From contig CAUJNA010003240.1 in NCBI GenBank assembly GCA_963377175.1, positions 22,501 to 86,500 on the forward strand: a DNA stretch of 64,000 nt, read 5' to 3'. The stretch is from Effrenium voratum. Lineage: Eukaryota; Sar; Dinophyceae; Suessiales; Symbiodiniaceae. The position numbers and the translations under genes are program-made. Below, in pieces: positions 43,900-54,455 of the stretch (the stretch's first letter is position 1; every line of letters starts with the position of its first letter). Below the pieces are notes generated by a model, which saw only the letters and a list, made by a program, of their open reading frames with translations, ran no database searches and was not told where the DNA came from.

Positions 43900-45468
43900 A
43901 TGGAAGTCACTGCCGCGCTGTCGCGGTTGGTGGACGCCTACCTCCAGCACGGCCCGGACGCGGCGGTGCTGCCCGCAGTTCGAAAAGCTTGCGACGCGCT
44001 GCAGGTAGTGCCGGCGGATCGGAGCTATCGCTACGCCTTCACCGAGAACTACGTGCTGCTGCTGCGCGAGGCAATGACTGAGCTTTGAGTTGTTCTGTTG
44101 GCTTGGTTGAGCTGAGCTGGGTTGGGCTAGATTGGGCTGGGTTGGGTTTGTTTGTCAATTTGCTCTCTTTGTTTTGCTTGCTTTTCTTGCTTGTTGGGTG
44201 GGTTAGCGGGGGAGCGAGGTTTCATGATGATTGCTTTGGGCACGAGAGGACTTGGACTACCGGCCGGAGATCCTCAATGCGGCCATGCTGCAGGAGCCGG
44301 ATCTTTGGGTCAACGGCAACCTGCATCACATCTCGCCGGCTACTATGCAGAAAGGCCGCCATCTCAGGACGGGATTTGAGGAAAGTGAGGGTCTTGTGGT
44401 GGCTCGAGTTGCTTCTCTCCGCCAGGAAGTGCTTCCTTCAAATCTGCGATCTGCTGGCGCATCCGGGCCGGGAGGTGAGCTTGTTGGTGTCTGGGCGCCT
44501 GAAGCGGGCGCTGTCGGTCTTCGAGCAGGCCTGGGTGAGGTACGAGGAGTCGTACGTCCGGGACCTCATTGTCATCGAGACCTTCGCCCGGCGCCCCCTG
44601 GAGCGCGCAGTGCACGTGGAGCTGGCGCTCCTTGAGCTGGAGTATCCCAGCGACTCACGGCGCAAGCCGCCGACACCGACTCAACCGACTCTGATCCCGA
44701 AGCCGGTGGGCCTGCAGCCGCCCCAGCTGACAGCCCCGACGGAAAGGCCGAGCGACTCCGCCCACGCCCGGGACCGAACGGCCTCTGCGGCAACAGAGCC
44801 ATCTTTGCCACACCGGCACCGCCATCCGGACCTCCGTGCCGAGGACTTCTCCGCCTTCTCCCACGACTCGGAGTGCGAGTGCCCCAGGTGGGTGTTTCCC
44901 CGTGGGACTTCTCCCGATCGTCGGGTTAGGCGTTTCCTTAGAAGGCGTCAGTTTGAATCTTTGTGCCTTGGCTTCCCGCAGGTCGCGCCAGCAGACGCGC
45001 TCTGGAGAGGCAATGGCACCGGCGGCCGCCGCCGCGGTCTCCGCGGCTCAGACCGCACGGGCCGCGCGGAAGTGCGAGCTGCGGCACCTGGCGTTTTCTG
45101 CCGCGAGCTGCGCGCGGCACTCGCCCAGGCGCCAAGGGTCGCATTTTAGGTGCGTGGCGCAAGCTCAGAGCTTTCCGGCCGGGTGAAGGGAGGCGGGTTG
45201 GGATCCAACAATAAAAGGTGGAGATGTTCTTAAAAAAGTGAGATAGGGCAGATTAGCCGATCAGCCTCGTGCTTAAAGTGCTTGTCAATGACTAGTAAGA
45301 AGGACTGGGATTGAGGGTGACGGTCAAAGACCAAAATCCTTGGTTGCTTGCAGGAGGTTGCTGCTGGAAGAGCTCCTGCACCGCGTGGGGGAGCTGAACG
45401 CCTGCGCCAATGCCAAGGGCAAGGGACGCCAGGACCTGTGCAGAGCTTGGGCGAAGTTACACTCTTAG
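43900..45468 (+). CDS. Unrecognised helical, Pro-rich protein in five exons
   Basis: I do not recognise the family. The ATG at 43900 opens MEVTAALSRLVDAYLQHGPD; this exon ends shortly before the in-frame TGA at 44086. Exon 2, about 44245-44380, contains LDYRPEILNAAMLQEPDLW. Exon 3, about 44412-44887, is helical (LFEQAW-like, VRDLIVIETFARRPLERAV) and then Pro/His-rich. Exon 4 is 44982-45149, Ala/Arg-rich. Exon 5 is 45354-45468 (RRLLLEELLHRVGELNACAN) and ends with TAG. The introns 44888-44981 and 45150-45353 are clean GT-AG and keep the frame, which supports the model. The first two junctions are approximate and exon 5 may itself be spliced. The composition (Leu-rich amphipathic helices plus a linker) suggests a scaffold or coiled-coil protein, but the function is unknown. 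Confidence 0.6.
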
Positions 45469-45668
45469 CATCACAGGCAAAGGCATATGTCCCACAACCG
45501 GATGAATTGGCCATGAACGGATGGGCACAATCATGGAACTGCACAAGGGGGCGATGACAAGACTACCCTTATATTCACAAAGCCACTGTGCACTTCAGTG
45601 ATTGTTGGACAGAGGGTAGCTAAGTGGTTGGCTCCGGAATTGTCATCCCGGAGGATGAACATATCTTT

Positions 45669-45678
45669 GCACACACAC

Positions 45679-45708
<30 letters not shown>
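45669..45708. repeat. CACA/CATA microsatellite at the left edge of the tandem array
   Basis: CACACACA then CATACATACA, ending exactly where the first array unit begins (ATTTA at 45709). Confidence 0.9.
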
Positions 45709-45710
<2 letters not shown>

Positions 45711-45713
45711 TTA

Positions 45714-46394
45714 CACGCTGACGCGACACAGCCGGCCACCGGGCACCCCTTCCCGTTCTTTCATTTCCTTTCCCTCTAAGTCCTGTTAGTTCTCGGGAGG
45801 ATTTGAACTTTATTTCCTTTGCATGTCTTCCCTGACAGTTTCCTGGCATGTCCCTTCGCTTCCTTCCACTTCACTGCCGTTTCAGCTCCCTTCATTTGCT
45901 TGAAGACTCCTTTATTCGCATTCCTTTCCCTTTTCGTTCCCGCTGTCCGGTTCTTCACGTTCTGCCCTTGCATTTTCCTGCATCTCGGTTTCTCTCCAGT
46001 GCCCTCTTGATTTTCCTGCAATTCCTTTGACTTTCATTTCGTTCACTTTCAGTCACTCCTGTTTCCTTGTATTTCCCCTTCAGCCCCTTGTGTCGCATCG
46101 CCAGCATGCATAGCATCATCCGCATCATCCGGGATGGTGCTGGCAATGCTGGGGGTGTTGTCCAGTTTTAGGCACCCCCTAAAAATACTCGTTTTTGGGC
46201 GCTGCGGGGAGATGCTACAAAAATCGCCTAAACCAATCCGCGAATCCTTCGCCCCTTATAAGGGCAGGCCCAGCACAAAACGTATGCGCATGGTCCGCGC
46301 ATGGTCGGCGGCATGGGGCGCGCGGCCTTATACCTGAAGGTAAGCCCTACCGGGCTTTGGCCTGCGGCCCGATCACGTCCGGTGGCCGGATTTA
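45714..46394. repeat. Array unit 1 (pyrimidine-rich type, 681 bp)
   Basis: It carries CTTCCCGTTCTTTC-type sequence and a small AAGCCC-TACC-GGGCTT stem near 46344. The stem arms match other units while the loop differs by one base. Confidence 0.85.
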
Positions 46395-47062
46395 CACGCT
46401 GACGCGACACAGCCGGCCACCGGGCACCCCTTCCCGTTCTTTGATTTCCTTTCCCTCCAAGTCCTGCTAGTTTTCGGGATGATTTGAATGAACTTTTCCT
46501 TTGCATGTCTTCCCTGACAGTTTCATGGCATGTCCCTTCACTTCCACTTCACTGCCGTTTCAGCTCCCTTCATTTCCTTGAAGACTCCTTTATTCGCATT
46601 CTGTCCGGTCCCCTTCACGTTCTGCCCTTGCATTTTCCTGCATCTCGGTTTCTCTCCAGTGCCCTCCCCATTTTTCGTGCCATTCCTTTGACTTTCATTT
46701 TGTTCACTTCCAGTCACTCCTGCTTCCACCCCTTGTTTCGCATTGTTTCGCATCGCCAGCATGCATGCATGCATCCGGAATGATGCTGGCAATGCTGGGG
46801 GTGTTGTCCAGTATTAGGCACCCCCCAAGAAGCGCTCGTTTTATGACTCTGCGGGGAGATGCTACAAAACTCCTCAAAAATCGCTTAAACAAATCCGCAA
46901 ATCCTTCGCCCCTTATAAGGGAGGGCCCAGCATAAAACGTATGCGCATGTTCTGCGCATGGTCCGCGCATGGTCGGCGGCATGGGGCGCGCGGCCTTATA
47001 CCTGAAGGTAAGCCCTAACGGGCTTTGGCCTGCGGCCCGATCACGTCCGGTGGCCGGATTTA
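46395..47062. repeat. Array unit 2 (pyrimidine-rich type, 668 bp)
   Basis: Like unit 1, with an extra GCATGTTCTGC insertion before GCATGGTCCGCG that it shares with unit 5. Confidence 0.85.
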
Positions 47063-48371
47063 CACGCTGACGCGACACAGCCGGCCACCGGGCACCTTGC
47101 CCTGCCCGTTCTGTCACTTCCCTTTCCTGTAAGTCCGATGAGTAGATGTTAAGATCTTAAAATTCTAAAAACTTTGAGATTCTAAGGGTCTCAGATTTGA
47201 AGACTTTCGGAATTTAAGGTTTCAATGGTTGAAGAATTAAGGTTTTAAGATTCAAAGATTTAAGGCTTTTGAAGGTTATAACAGCCAGGCCATTGCCCAG
47301 CCATTTTCCATCCAAGGCTTTAAGATTGTATTTTTGTGAGATTTTCAGATTTGGCGACTTTCGGAATTTAAGATTTTAAGATCTTAAGATGTCAAGACTT
47401 CAAAATTTGAAGATTAAGAGTTTAAGGAATTTAGAATAATATTGCCCGGATTGAAGGAATTTTATTATATTTTACTTGTTTATGAATTTAAGATTTTCAG
47501 ACTGCAATAGTTCGAGATTTAAAGAATTTAAGTTTTTGAAGCTTTTAAGATTTTGAGAATTTAGGAATTTCATATTTTAAGATTTTAACATCTGAAGATT
47601 CAAAGACATGAGGGTTTCTGTCACTTCCCTTTCCTGTAAGTCCGATGAGTAGATGTTAAGATTTTAAAATTCTAAAAACTTTGAGATTCTAAGGGTCTCA
47701 GATTTGAAGACTTTCGGAATTTAAGGTTTCAATGGTTTAAGAATTAAGGGTCTAAGATTTCATATTTTAAGAGTTTAAGATCTCAAGATTCTAAGACATA
47801 AGGTTTTTAAGATTTCAAGATTCGAAGACTTTAGGGAGTTTTTATATTTTTAGATTTTAAGATTCTAAGTTCTAAGATTTTAAGATCTTGAGATTCTAAG
47901 ATTGATTGTTAGATTTTAATTTAAGATTTTAAGAATCTAAGACTAGGATTTTGAGATTTCAATCCAGGCCATTTTCCATCCATTTCATCCACTTTAGATT
48001 TTAAGATTTTCAGGTTGCACGTTTTCGGCAAAATTGGCCCGACTTAGGGGACAACATCCCCAGCATCCCCCGCATCGCCAGCATGCATAACATCATCCGC
48101 ATCATCCTGGATGATGCTGGCAATGCTGGGGGTGTTGTCCAGTATTAGGCACCCCCTAAAAACGCTCGTTTTTGGACGCCGCGGGGAGATGCTACAAAAA
48201 TCGCCGAAACCAATCCGCAAATCCTTCGCCCCTTATAAGGGCGGGCCCAGCGCAAAACCTACCTTCATGGTCCGCGCATGGTCGGCGGCATGGGGCGCGC
48301 GGCCTTATACCTGAAGGTAAGCCCTAACGGGCTTTGGCCTGCGGCCCGATCACGTCCGGTGGCCGGATTTA
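47063..48371. repeat. Array unit 3 (AT-rich type, 1309 bp)
   Basis: The pyrimidine-rich part is replaced by about 0.9 kb of AT-rich AAGATTTTAAGATTC-like sequence. A block beginning TCTGTCACTTCCC occurs twice inside it (about 47110 and 47620). Confidence 0.9.
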
Positions 48372-49684
48372 CACGCTGACGCGACACAGCCGGCCACCGG
48401 GCACCTTGCCCTGCCCGTTCTGTCACTTCCCTTTCCTGTAAGTCCGATGAGTAGATGTTAAGATCTTAAAATTCTAAAAACTTTGAGATTCTAAGGGTCT
48501 CAGATTTGAAGACTTTCGGAATTTAAGGTTTCAATGGTTGAAGAATTAAGGTTTTAAGATTCAAAGATTTAAGGCTTTTGAAGGTTATAACAGCCAGGCC
48601 ATTGCCCAGCCATTTTCCATCCAAGGCTTTAAGATTGTATTTTTGTGAGATTTTCAGATTTGGCGACTTTCGGAATTTAAGATTTTAAGATCTTAAGATG
48701 TCAAGACTTCAAAATTTGAAGATTAAGAGTTTAAGGAATTTAGAATAATATTGCCCGGATTGAAGGAATTTTATTATTATTTTACTTGTTTATGAATTCA
48801 AGATTTTCAGACTGCAATAGTTCGAGATTTAAAGAATTTAAGTTTTTGAAGCTTTTAAGATTTTGAGAATTTAGGAATTTCATATTTTAAGATTTTAACA
48901 TCTGAAGATTCAAAGACATGAGGGTTTCTGTCACTTCCCTTTCCTGTAAGTCCGATGAGTAGATGTTAAGATTTTAAAATTCTAAAAACTTTGAGATTCT
49001 AAGGGTCTCAGATTTGAAGACTTTCGGAATTTAAGGTTTCAATGGTTTAAGAATTAAGGTTCTAAGATTTCATATTTTAAGAGTTTAAGATCTCAAGATT
49101 CTAAGACATAAGGTTTTTAAGATTTCAAGATTCGAAGACTTTAGGAAGTTTTTATATTTTTAGATTTTAAGATTCTAAGTTCTAAGATTTTAAGATCTTG
49201 AGATTCTAAGATTGATTGTTAGATTTTAATTTAAGATTTTAAGAATCTAAGACTTTAGGATTTTGAGATTTCAATCCAGGCCATTTTCCATCCATTTCCA
49301 TCCACTTTAGATTTTAAGATTTTCAGGTTGCACGTTTTCGGCAAAATTGGCCCGACTTAGGGGACAACATCCCCAGCATCCCCCGCATCGCCAGCATGCA
49401 TAACATCATCCGCATCATCCGGGATGATGCTGGCAATGCTGGGGGTGTTGTCCAGTATTAGGCACCCCCTAAAAACGCTCGTTTTTGGACGCCGCGGGGA
49501 GATGCTACAAAAATCGCCGAAACCAATCCGCAAATCCTTCGCCCCTTATAAGGGCGGGCCCAGCGCAAAACCTACCTTCATGGTCCGCGCATGGTCGGCG
49601 GCATGGGGCGCGCGGCCTTATACCTGAAGGTAAGCCCTAACGGGCTTTGGCCTGCGGCCCGATCACGTCCGGTGGCCGGATTTA
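48372..49684. repeat. Array unit 4 (AT-rich type, 1313 bp)
   Basis: Nearly identical to unit 3 apart from small indels such as GACTAGGA against GACTTTAGGA. This marks a very recent duplication. Confidence 0.95.
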
Positions 49685-50353
49685 CACGCTGACGCGACAC
49701 AGCCGGCCACCGGGCACCCCTTCCCGTTCTTTGATTTCCTTTCCCTCCAAGTCCTGCTAGTTTTCGGGATGATTTGAATGAACTTTTCCTTTGCATGTCT
49801 TCCCTGACAGTTTCCTGGCATGTCCCTTCACTTCCACTTCACTGCCGTTTCAGCTCCCTTCATTTCCTTGACTCCTTTATTCGCATTCTGTCCGGTCCCC
49901 TTCACGTTCTGCCCTTGCATTTTCCTGCATCTCGGTTTCTCTCCAGTGCCCTCCCCATTTTTCGTGCCATTCCTTTGACTTTCATTTTGTTCACTTCCAG
50001 TTTCCTTGCATTTCCCCTCACCCCTTGTTTCGCATCGCCAGCATGCATAGCATCATCTGCATCATCCGGAATGATGCTGGCAATGCTGGGGGTGTTGTCC
50101 AGTATTAGGCACCCCCCAAGAAGCGCTCGTTTTGTGACTCTGCGGGGAGATGCTACAAAACTCCTCAAAAATCGCTTAAACAAATCCGCAAATCCTTCGC
50201 CCCTTATAAGGGAGGGCCCAGCATAAAACGTATGCGCATGTTCTGCGCATGGTCCGCGCATGGTCGGCGGCATGGGGCGCGCGGCCTTATACCTGAAGGT
50301 AAGCCCTAACGGGCTTTGGCCTGCGGCCCGATCACGTCCGGTGGCCGGATTTA
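49685..50353. repeat. Array unit 5 (pyrimidine-rich type, 669 bp)
   Basis: Closest to unit 2. The array stops right after its terminal ATTTA, where unrelated sequence (AGGGCTGCCGCC) begins. Confidence 0.85.
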
Positions 50354-50460
50354 AGGGCTGCCGCCCAGTGCCGCCGACCCCAAACCAGTTTGGGAATGGC
50401 TGAAATGAACGGGGCCGCTTCAAAATGGGGCCGCGATGGGTCCCCTCTTGTAGCCAGGGT

Positions 50461-50501
50461 GCGGTGCATTTTTGCTTTGCTTTCGGGTGAAAATGCACCG
50501 C
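50461..50501. repeat. Inverted repeat GCGGTGCATTTT / AAAATGCACCGC, copy A
   Basis: Perfect 12 bp arms around a 17 bp loop, directly followed by an ATG repeat. It is preceded by TTGTAGCCAGGGT as in copy B. Confidence 0.9.
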
Positions 50502-50512
50502 TTTTATGATGC

Positions 50513-50544
<32 letters not shown>

Positions 50545-50849
50545 TGACATGATAATCATCATGACGCATCCTTAGCATCACCAGCAGTCATCGTGATAAT
50601 GCGCTTTGATTGGCACGCTTCCATAGATCCTGCGCCCATTCTGGAGCGATCGTTTTCTTTCCTTGGCTTGGTGCATTTTTGTAATAATCTGATAAGAAAA
50701 TGCGCCGCTGTAAGTGCCTACAATTCTGCTGCTGCTGGGAGCATGTGCCGTGACGTTGCGTTTGCAGTAGAGGCTCATCGCCGGTCACCCCGCAAGCCAA
50801 CCAGTTTTCTCGCCGCAAGTCGGGGCCGCGATGCTGTTGTAGCCAGGGT

Positions 50850-50890
50850 GCGGTGCATTTTTGCTTTGCTTTCGCGTGAAAATGCACCGC
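50850..50890. repeat. Inverted repeat GCGGTGCATTTT / AAAATGCACCGC, copy B
   Basis: Same arms and loop length as the element at 50461, with one loop change (CGGG to CGCG). Again it is followed by an ATG run. A degenerate third member, GGTGCATTTTTG to AAAATGCGCCGC, lies at about 50670-50706. Confidence 0.9.
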
Positions 50891-50892
50891 CT

Positions 50893-50924
<32 letters not shown>

Positions 50925-52495
50925 CTGAGCTGACATGATAATCATCATGACGCATCCTCAGCATCACCAGCAGGCATCATGATAATCATGTGATGATGAT
51001 CATGATGATGATGATGATGAACTGACATGATAATCATCATGACGCATCCTCAGCATCACCAGCAGTCATCATGATAATCATGTCTACGCATCCTCTGCAT
51101 CTCCAACCAGGTCACAACGATGATGATGTGGTGATGATGAGCATGTCATCATCACCATGATGGTGGTCAGTATCGTCATTATCATCATCATCGTCATCAT
51201 CATCATCGTCATCATCGTCATCATCATCGTCATCATCATCGTCATCATCATGGATGATAACCATTGACCATCATCGTGCATCCTCTGCATCGCCAGCAGT
51301 CATAATGATAATCATGTCTACGCATCCTCTACATCTCCAAGCAGGTCACAACGATGATGATGTGATGACTGTGATGATGCTGAGCATGTCATCATCACCA
51401 TGATGGTGGTCATCATGATCATCATCAGCATCATCCTCACCGTTGTCATCATGGACGATAACCATCATCGTGCATCCTCTGCATCCCAACAGTCATGATG
51501 AGAATCATGTCTACGCACCCTCTGCATCTCCAATGTGATAACCATCATCGTGCATCCTCTGCATCACCAGCAGTCATGATGATAATCATGTCTACGCATC
51601 CTCTATATCTCCAAGCAGGTCACAACGATGATGATGTGATGACGATGAGCATGTCATCATCACCATGATGGTGGTCATCATCGGCATCATCATCATCGTC
51701 ATCATCATCAGCATCATCATCATCATCGTCATCGTCATCATCACCGTTGTCAGCATGGACGATAACCATCATCGTGCATCTTCTGCATCACCAACAGTCA
51801 TGATGATAATCATGACTACGCACCCTCTGCATCTCCAATCGGCTCTAACGTCACAACGATGATGATGTGATGATGATGATCGTCCTCGTCATCATCACCG
51901 TTATCATCATCGATGATAACTATCATCGTGCATCCTCTGCATCACCAGCAGTCATGATGATAATCATGTCTACGCACCCTCTGCATCTCCAATCAGGTCA
52001 CAACGATGATGCTGTGATGATGCTGAGCATGTCATCATCACCATGATGGTGGTCATCACCATCATCATCAGCATCATCCTCACCGTTGTCATCATGGGCG
52101 ATATCCATCATCGTGCATCCTCTGCATCCCAACAGTCATGATGAGAATCATGTCTACGCACCCTCTGCATCTCCAATGTGATAACCATCATCGTGCATCC
52201 TCTGCGTCACCAGCAGTCATGATGATAATCATGTCTACGCATCCTCTACATCTCCAAGCAGGTCACAACGATGATGATGTGATGACGATGAGCATGTCAT
52301 CATCACCATGATGGTGGTCATCATCGGCATCATCATCATCGTCATCATCATCAGCATCATCATCATCATCGTCATCGTCATCATCACTGTTGTCAGCATG
52401 GACGATAACCATCATCGTGCATCTTCTGCATCACCAACAGTCATGATGATAATCATGACTACGCACCCTCTGCATCTCCAATCGGCTCTAACGTC

Positions 52496-52535
52496 ACCCT
52501 TGAAACGTATATAAAAAAAGATAGAGACGACAACA
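52496..52535. repeat. CGTATATAAAAAA module within the satellite (one of four)
   Basis: The sequence TTGAAACGTATATAAAAAA followed by GACGACAAC interrupts the satellite here and again near 53168, 53475 and, diverged, 53703. It looks TATA-box-like, but no gene start follows it. Confidence 0.6.
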
Positions 52536-54418
52536 TCATGTCTACGCATCCTGTGCATCTCCAATCAGGTCACAACGATGATGATGTGATGATGATGATC
52601 GTCCTTGTCATCATCACCGTTATCATCATCGATGATAACTATCATCGTGCATCCTCTGCATCACCAGCAGTCATGATGATAATCATGTCTACGCACCCTC
52701 TGCATCTCCAATCAGGTCACAACGATGATGCTGTGATGATGCTGAGCATGTCATCATCACCATGATGGTGGTCATCATCATCATCATCATCATCAGCATC
52801 ATCCTCGTTGTCATCATGAGCGATATCCATCATCGTGCATCCTCTGCATCCCAACAGTCATGATGAGAATCATGTCTACGCACCCTCTGCATCTCCAATG
52901 TGATAACCATCATCGTGCATCCTCTGCATCACCAGAACGATGATGATGTGATGACGATGAGCATGTCATCATCACCATGATGGTGGTCATCATCGGCATC
53001 ATCATCATCGTCATCATCATCAGCATCATAATCATCATCGTCATCGTCATCATCACCGTTGTCAGCATGGACGATAACCATCATCGTGCATCTTCTGCAT
53101 CACCAACAGTCATGATGATAATCATGACTACGCACCCTCTGCATCTCCAATCGGCTCTAACGTCACCCTTGAAACGTATATAAAAAAGACAAGGACGACA
53201 ACATCATGTCTACGCATCCTCTGCATCTCCAATCAGGTCACAACGATAATGATGTGATGATGATGAGCATGTCATCATCACCATGATGGTGGTCATCATC
53301 GGCATCATCATCATCGTCATCATCATCAGCATCATCATCATCATCGTCATCGTCATCATCGCCGTTGTCAGCATGGACGATAACCATCATCGTGCATCTT
53401 CTGCATCACCAACAGTCATGATGATAATCATGACTACGCACCCTCTGCATCTCCAATCGGCTCTAACGTCACCCTTGAAACGTATATAAAAAAGATAGAG
53501 ACGACAACATCATGTCTACGCATCCTGTGCATCTCCAATCAGGTCACAACGATGATGATGTGATGATGATGATCGTCCTCGTCATCATCACCGTTATCAT
53601 CATCGATGATAACTATCATCGTGCATCCTCTGCATCACCAGCAGTCATGATGATAATCATGTCTACGCACCCTCTGCATCTCCAATCGGGTCTAACGCTA
53701 CCCTTGAAACCTATGTAAACAAGATAAGGACGACAACGATTATGATGTGATATACTGACAAGCGTGTCATCATCATCATCGTCATCATCATCAGCATCAT
53801 CCTCGTCATCGTCATCGTCATCATCACCGTTACCATCATCGATGATAACCCTCATCGTGCATCCTCTGCATCACCAACAGTCATGGTGATAATCATGTCT
53901 ACGCATCCTCTGCATCTCCAATCAGGTCACAACGATGATGATGTGATGATGAGCATGTCATCATCACCCTGATGGTGGTCATTATCGTCATCATCATCGT
54001 CATCATCATGGATGATAACCATCATCGTGCATCCTCTGCATCACCAGCAGTCATGATGACAATCATGTCTACGCATCCTCTACATCTCCAATCAGGTCAC
54101 AACGATGATGATGTGATGACGATGAGCATGTCATCATCACCATGATTGTGGTCATCATCGTCATCATCACCATCGTCATCATCATCAGCATCATCATCAT
54201 CATCGTCATCGTCATCATGGACGATAACCATCATCGTGCATCTTCTGCATCACCAACAGTCATGATGATAATCATTGCGACGCACCCTCTGCTACGATGA
54301 CGGTATTGCTTACGCTGATAATGTTGAATCTTCGGCTATGCTCATTTACCAACCAACCTTGGACTTGTGCCGTGACCACCCTTCCCGTGCGCCTGCCCCT
54401 TTGAGGAGAAAGGGTCGG

Positions 54419-54441
54419 CGGATATATATATATATATATAA
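54419..54441. repeat. TA microsatellite
   Basis: A GATATATATA run just before the first exon of the next gene. Dinoflagellate promoters are not known to rely on TATA boxes, so no regulatory role is claimed. Confidence 0.85.
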
Positions 54442-54455
54442 GACCCTTGTTGGGC

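Larger units (their letters stand above)
45709..50353. repeat. Tandem array of five units with inverted-repeat ends
   Basis: Units begin CACGCTGACGCGACACAG and end GGTGGCCGGATTTA. The ATTTA junctions lie at 45709, 46390, 47058, 48367, 49680 and 50349, giving units of 681, 668, 1309, 1313 and 669 bp. Each unit carries CCGGCCACCGG near its left end and CCGGTGGCCGG near its right end, an exact 11 bp inverted repeat. The right part of every unit is shared: GTGTTGTCCAG, the palindrome CCCTTATAAGGG, and a small stem AAGCCC-TAAC-GGGCTT. The left part is either pyrimidine-rich (units 1, 2 and 5) or AT-rich (units 3 and 4). Short frames in it are not genes. Confidence 0.9.
50505..54290. repeat. ATG/CAT-built satellite array
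   Basis: Irregular units of roughly 170-450 bp are built from ATG and CAT triplets around fixed words: GTGCATCCTCTGCATC, CATGTCTACGCA, TCCAATCAGGTCACAACG and CATGATGGTGGTCA. The last word recurs about ten times, near 51155, 51400, 51665, 52040, 52308, 52762, 52978, 53285, 53970 and 54142. Open frames of Met, Ile, Val and Asp are repeat translation only. Confidence 0.95.

Noticed and set aside
48111..48314. Identical 67-residue frame repeated at 49424
   Set aside because: It lies in array units and reflects unit duplication, not a gene.
50505..54290. Regularly spaced repeats suggesting a CRISPR array
   Set aside because: Units are irregular, triplet-built and eukaryotic in context, with no constant repeat/spacer pattern and no cas genes.
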